A stretch of 33,930 nt of DNA, from the NCBI GenBank assembly GCA_021464525.1, contig JADRCO010000429.1, forward strand, positions 1 to 33,930, read 5' to 3'. The notes beneath the pieces are model-generated. The model ran no database searches. It saw only the letters and a program-made list of their open reading frames with translations, and was not told the DNA's origin. Made by a program: the position numbers and the translations under genes. The DNA is from Rhizophagus sp. LPA8_4_AMF. Taxonomy: Eukaryota > Glomeromycota > Glomeromycetes > Glomerales > Glomeraceae. Shown one piece after another: positions 29,342 to 33,930 of this stretch (positions are counted from its first letter, which is position 1; every line of letters starts with the position of its first letter).

Positions 29342-32300
29342 ATGCCAAGAATGCCAGACACACCTATAAAACCGCAATATAAAACTAGTTTTAAGTCTAT
29401 GTTAACGATTGGATCGTTATTTACTGGCGGTAAGGCATCGATTACACCCGATGAACAATATTTGATTACAACAATTGGAGAAGATATTGACGTTACTGAT
29501 ATTCAAAATGGAAAAAGATTGTTCCGATTAAATGGTGTATGTAACTTATCATAATTCGTTTATTAATTACGGAATCATCCTGTTAATTAAAGATCATTCT
29601 TAATTAATTGTTTAGGATACTGAAATTATTACAACCTTTGTTATAACACCAAACGGTAAATATTTAATAAATTCATCACGTAGTCTTACAGTTAAAACAT
29701 GGAACTTGAAAACAGGAAAATGCATGAGATCATTCAAGGTAATTCTACATCAACAGTTTTTGGTTTATCATTATTTAACTTATATTTTATATGGAATGAT
29801 TAGGCACATGAAGCACCTGTAATTGTAATGGATGTTGATGAATCATCAACTTTAGTTGCGACAGGATCAGCTGATAGTACAATAAAAATATGGGATATAG
29901 AGAGAGGGTATTGTACACATAATTTTCGTGGACATGGGGGAATTGTAAGTTCATTAAAATTTTGGAAAGATGATTCTAAATGGATGTTAATTTCCGGTGC
30001 CGATGATTGTAATATTCGTATATGGGATTTGTCGAAAAGAAAGTGAGTTTTTTTGAAATTTTGTTCAGGAAGAATCTACCTTTAATTCATTTTTCTTTGA
30101 ATGTTTAGTTGTGTGGCCGTCTTGAAAAGTCACGTCAGTATAATTCGTGGGTTAGACGTATCTAATGATGGTAAATATTTAATAAGCGGATCAAGAGATA
30201 AAGTTGCAAATCTTTGGGATTTGAATAAGAAAAAATTGATTAAAACATTTCCCATATATGAGGTATTATAATCTAACTATTTTTAAAGAAAATTTAACTC
30301 GTAAATTATTAAAAAAACACGGTTTTTTTTCATTTTTAGACAATTGAGACAATAGGAATATTAAATCCTGATACTGTCATATCCGAAATTGAAAATAGTA
30401 TTGGCAGAGAATTATTTTATACTGGTGGCGATAATGGTAAATTAATTATAAATTTATTTTAATTCAACTCGACTTTTGTACTTATTTAATTTTGATTGTT
30501 AGGAATTATAAGAATATGGGATCTTCAAAGTGGTGAACTTGTTAAAGCACAAGATCCCGAAAAGAACACGAAATATGGCATTTTAGACATAATGTATGTG
30601 AAATTTCAAATAAAAAATTTTTTTTCCTCAAAAAATATTTAATTTTACTTTTTGTAAACTAAATTCTTTTAGATATCTTCGCAAAAGCAATTGTTTGGTA
30701 GCCATAACTACGGACCAAAATATATTATTTTATAATATATCTTCCGGTTTAAAAAGAATAAAACAAATTGTAGGCCATAATGATGAAATAATAGATCTCG
30801 TCTATGTAGGCCCAACAGAATCACATTTGGCTATAGCAACGAATACAGAACAAATTCGTTTATTTAATATAGATTCATTTGATAATAATATTATTTATGG
30901 TCATAAAGATATAGTGATTTGTTTAGCAAAATCTTTTGATGGAAAATTTTTAATATCAGGATCAAAAGATAATACTGCAAGATTATGGAAAATTAATGTT
31001 GAAGCATATGAAGCGGAGGAAAGAATTAATGGATGTGGAATTTGTGTTGGACATACTGAAGCTATTGGAGCTGTTGCTTTACCTAATAAAAGTTTAAAGT
31101 TTTGTATAACTGGAAGTCAAGATCGGACTGTAAAATATTGGGACCTATCTCAAGCAGGTAAGATTAAATTTTGTTAATCAAATTTTTTTTTGAAATTAAG
31201 TATATTTCACATTTATTCTATTGTAGATCCGTCAAAGTGCGAAGAAGAGTATAGACCAAAAGCATTATATACACATCAAGCACATGAAAAAGATATAAAT
31301 TCAATATCTATTTCATCAAATGATAAAATATTCGCAACAGGATCACAAGACAAAACTATTAAAATTTGGTCGGTTGCTGATGGAAAATTATTGGGAACCT
31401 GTACGGGACATAAAAGAGGTGTTTGGTGTGTACAATTTTCGCCAGTTGATTATACTGTCGTATCAAGTTCCGGTGATAAAACCATCAAAATTTGGTCAAC
31501 AAATGATTTTTCTTGCTTGAAAGTGAGTAAACCAATCCAAATGTGAACTTTTAAAGCAAACATTACTATTTATAATCTTTACTCCCTTTTTTTTTTAATT
31601 CAGACATTTGAAGGACATACAAATACAGTGTTAAGAGTCTCATTTATAACTTCAGGTTTGCAACTCATATCAAGTGGATCCGACGGTTTGATTAAATTAT
31701 GGAATTTTAAATCAAATGAATGTGTAGCTACATTAGATAATCATACAGAAAAAATTTGGGCATTAACTATACGAAAAGATGAAAGTTTTGTTGCTTCGGG
31801 TGGTGGTGATTCTTTAATAAATTTATGGCAAGATTGTACTATTGAAGAAATGGAAGCTCGTGTTAAAGAAGAGGAAGAATTAATTTTAAAGTGAGTAAAA
31901 TCCTTAAAGAGAAATTTCCTATAACGCATCCTTACTAATATATTTTGCATTTAGGGAACAAGATTTGTCAAATTATTTGTTAAAGAAAGATTATAAGAAC
32001 GCGATTATGCTTGCTATATCATTGAATCAACCATTTAGACTTTTAAAGCTGTTTACCGAAGTTCTTAATAACAGAGCTGAAGGTAAGTTGTATTCGCAAA
32101 CATCTTTTGATATCATGTGGATATTTTAAAGAACATTTATCCTATTACATTTTTAGGAGACAAGAGTATTACAGGATCTGAATCAATAGATAACATAATT
32201 GCAGCACTTTCAAAAGAAAATCTAGAACAAGTATTAAAATATATTCGAGATTGGAATACAAATGCAAAAAATTATCGTACATCTCAAACTATTTTACATG

Positions 32301-32570
32301 CTATCGTCAAATCTTTTTCATCACAAGATTTATTGGAAATTAATGGAATTAAAGATGTAAGTAAAATCATTTCCAACCTAAGCTTGTTTTTAGAAACTAA
32401 GGATTAATTTCTTGCTTAAATTATAGATATTGGATGGAATATTATCATATACGGAAAGACATTATCAACGTTTGGATAGGTTAATGACGGATTCTTATAT
32501 TGTTGATTATTCATTACACTCTATGGATTTATTAGGTCCTTTAGAACAAAACCTTATGGAAGAGGATTAA
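29342..32570 (+). CDS. UTP13: U3 snoRNP WD40 protein Utp13 (TBL3 homologue)
   Basis: Twelve exons: 29342-29536, 29616-29738, 29804-30042, 30109-30262, 30340-30436, 30503-30593, 30673-31157, 31227-31522, 31604-31890, 31955-32082, 32157-32356, 32427-32570. The spliced protein has 812 residues, close to yeast Utp13 (817). It is two WD40 propellers with many GH...WD-type repeats (TGSADSTIKIWDIE, SGSRDKVANLWDL, SGSKDNTARLWKI, TGSQDRTVKYWDL, TGSQDKTIKIWSV, SSGDKTIKIWS, SGSDGLIKLW), then the C-terminal Utp13 domain (NYLLKKDYKNAIMLAI, QPFRLLKLFTEVL, YIRDWNTN, YSLHSMDLLGPLEQNLMEED). Utp13 belongs to the UTP-B (Pwp2) complex that binds the 5' external spacer of pre-rRNA in the nucleolus and is needed for 18S rRNA maturation. 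All exon phases agree, so the model is well supported. Confidence 0.95.
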
Positions 32571-32576
32571 TAATTT

Positions 32577-32587
32577 AATAAAATAAA
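32577..32587 (+). terminator. Probable polyadenylation signal of UTP13
   Basis: Two overlapping AATAAA hexamers (AATAAAATAAA) lie 7-17 bases after the stop codon. Confidence 0.4.
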
Positions 32588-32761
32588 GGATAAAAATTAT
32601 TTATTTTGATCATTAATGTGAATTATACTAAATAATAATCTCCCTTAAGTTTATTGCAAAATACATGTTAGCAAAATTACTTTTGGCTAAAAGTATAGTA
32701 ATACAGTGTTGTGATTGGATATCGTGATAACCTTGAAAAGATCGTTAAAATTATCATACTA

Positions 32762-32883
32762 GAGCTCTGTTCAATTCTTGACCGGATTGTTCGGACCTGA
32801 TTGGTTGTCACGTATCGATCTGAGGTAAACATCAAAATTGATTTGATTGCGATCAATCAATCCAGTCCAGAATTGAACGGGCT
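32762..32883. mobile_element. Small MITE with TA ends, 122 bp
   Basis: The left end (GAGCTCTGTTCAATTCTTGA, then CCGGATTG) and the complement of the right end (AGCCCGTTCAATTCTGGACT, then GGATTG) form imperfect inverted repeats of about 28 bases. TA dinucleotides lie just outside (32760-32761 and 32884-32885), as for mariner-type target sites. No coding capacity. Its ends share words with those of the element that follows directly. Confidence 0.6.
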
Positions 32884-32885
32884 TA

Positions 32886-33184
32886 AGCCACGTTCTTGAC
32901 CCGACAAAAATGTCCCTTTCTTGACCTGAACCGCAATATGTGACAAACAAAAAAAGAAATATTTTATTTTTTATTTGTCATTAATGATAAAAATAAGAAC
33001 TATTATTTTTTTCGGCGTTAAATATTAATCTCTTTGTGTCTACAACTCTTGAAAAAATATGGAAATAAGAAAAAATAACAACGCATTTTTGTTATACATA
33101 ATCATGCATATTTGCAAAAGTATCAGACTTGATTCTCTTCGGGTCAAGATGTCAAGTTAGCACTGCGTAGTGGGTCAAGAACGA
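32886..33184. mobile_element. Second small MITE, abutting the first, 299 bp
   Basis: A perfect 12-base inverted repeat CGTTCTTGACCC lies at 32891-32902 and, complemented, at 33172-33183. Both ends lie within a few bases of TA (32884-32885 and 33185-33186). Internal words (TTGACCTGA, CTTGACATCTTGACCC) repeat the end sequence. The left TA would be shared with the preceding element. No coding capacity. Confidence 0.6.
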
Positions 33185-33186
33185 TA

Positions 33187-33930
33187 CATTTGCCAGATTC
33201 GATCACGTGACTTAGAATTTTACAAATGGGGCAATTTTTTATGCACTAAGATTAATTTAAATATGAAAGCCATAGAATAAGCATATTTTGGCCTTCTTTA
33301 TAGGGATAAAAGATTGATTTTAAACCCAGTTTTTGACTTTACATATGAACAAATAATCTTTGCCAATTATATCCAAGTATTCAAAACCCATATAGTGCTT
33401 TAAGTAAACTTGTACAGCGGTCTAAAATACATATATTATATGTAATTTAAAAGTTTTATATTGGTGAAAAGTTTTATTTATAAAAAATAAATGTTTAAAA
33501 GCCATATGATTGAATCTGGTTTTAGATGACCTTCAAATCAAGAAAGTAATATGAGGAGGATCAAAAAGGTAATTTTACATTTAAGCCTATTTAAGATTGA
33601 TCATATTTTTAATTAGATTTGGGTTGAATAATAAAATTATGCAACTTGATCAGTACCCTGATTTTATTAGCCTAATTGTTCATTAAAAATCCATTAATTA
33701 ATATATATATAAAGTTAAAATTAAAAGCCAAAAGTCAAAATATTTTAGTTTTGAAGTCTTAAAATCAAAATTGACTAAAATTACATCATATCACATGATT
33801 TTAAATAGTTGTAAAATAGGGGTATTCTAGAATCTCAAATAATACATATAGAGGTTACATCAAAATCAAAATTTTTTACTATAATCAATAAGCAAATTAT
33901 TTTTAATCCTGCTAAGCAAATTTTTAATAT
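33187..33930. other. AT-rich end of the window, no gene seen
   Basis: No supportable reading frame, RNA gene or repeat boundary. Short runs of TA and A/T only. Confidence 0.5.

Noticed and set aside
1..33930. CRISPR arrays, tRNA or rRNA genes, bacterial-type operons
   Set aside because: No regularly spaced repeats, no tRNA-like GGTTCRANTCC arm with a matching cloverleaf was seen, no rRNA cores; genes have spliceosomal introns.

Overview
The window looks like nuclear DNA from a fungus with a very AT-rich, intron-dense, transposon-littered genome. Short GT-AG introns (about 55-150 bases), homopolymer runs, hAT and Ty3-type relics, small inverted-repeat elements and clustered C2H2 zinc-finger copies together suggest an arbuscular-mycorrhizal fungus of the Glomeromycotina, such as a Rhizophagus. 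That assignment is an inference from style; no marker gene is present. All gene models were spliced by hand and close with intact reading frames across every intron.

Left part (1-5400): transposon graveyard. A broken hAT-type transposase (minus) is split by a 312-base non-autonomous element with perfect 8-base target duplications. Beyond a run of GTAC tetranucleotides lies a shattered Ty3/gypsy Gag on the minus strand. No live gene is seen here.

Middle (5430-19900): intact genes separated by long AT-rich spacers. A Rho3-type GTPase (plus, 5 exons), a ubiquitin-like/WLM metalloprotease (minus, 5 exons), an FTR1 iron permease (minus, 3 exons), a PARP-like ADP-ribosyltransferase with a long disordered N-terminus (minus, 3 exons), a 64-residue very hydrophilic protein (plus) and a five-finger C2H2 protein (plus). 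The spacer between FTR1 and the PARP-like gene holds two further inverted-repeat elements (mariner-like with TA ends; Mutator-like with a 9-base duplication) and the relic of a Ras-like GTPase.

Right part (20400-33930): about 2.3 kb of decayed C2H2 zinc-finger copies downstream of the intact one, then a divergent pair of related cytochrome P450 genes (minus 22892-24704, plus 26530-28400) with a Pgc1-like glycerophosphodiester phosphodiesterase between them, then a small YABBY/HMG-like protein (minus) divergent from a 12-exon UTP13 homologue (plus) of the ribosome small-subunit processome. The end carries two abutting small inverted-repeat elements that appear to share one TA dinucleotide.

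The genes are mostly unrelated housekeeping functions: polarity signalling, protein-DNA or ubiquitin-linked proteolysis, iron uptake, ribosome biogenesis. The P450/Pgc1/P450 block is the only arrangement that hints at shared metabolism, and the P450 pair is more simply explained by duplication. I found no convincing new multi-gene system. The most notable points are the PARP-like protein whose hand alignment gives an H-Y-I rather than H-Y-E triad, the stop-free 3n introns (one splitting a catalytic Glu/Asp pair), the zinc-finger graveyard, and four or five small transposable elements whose ends can be read directly.
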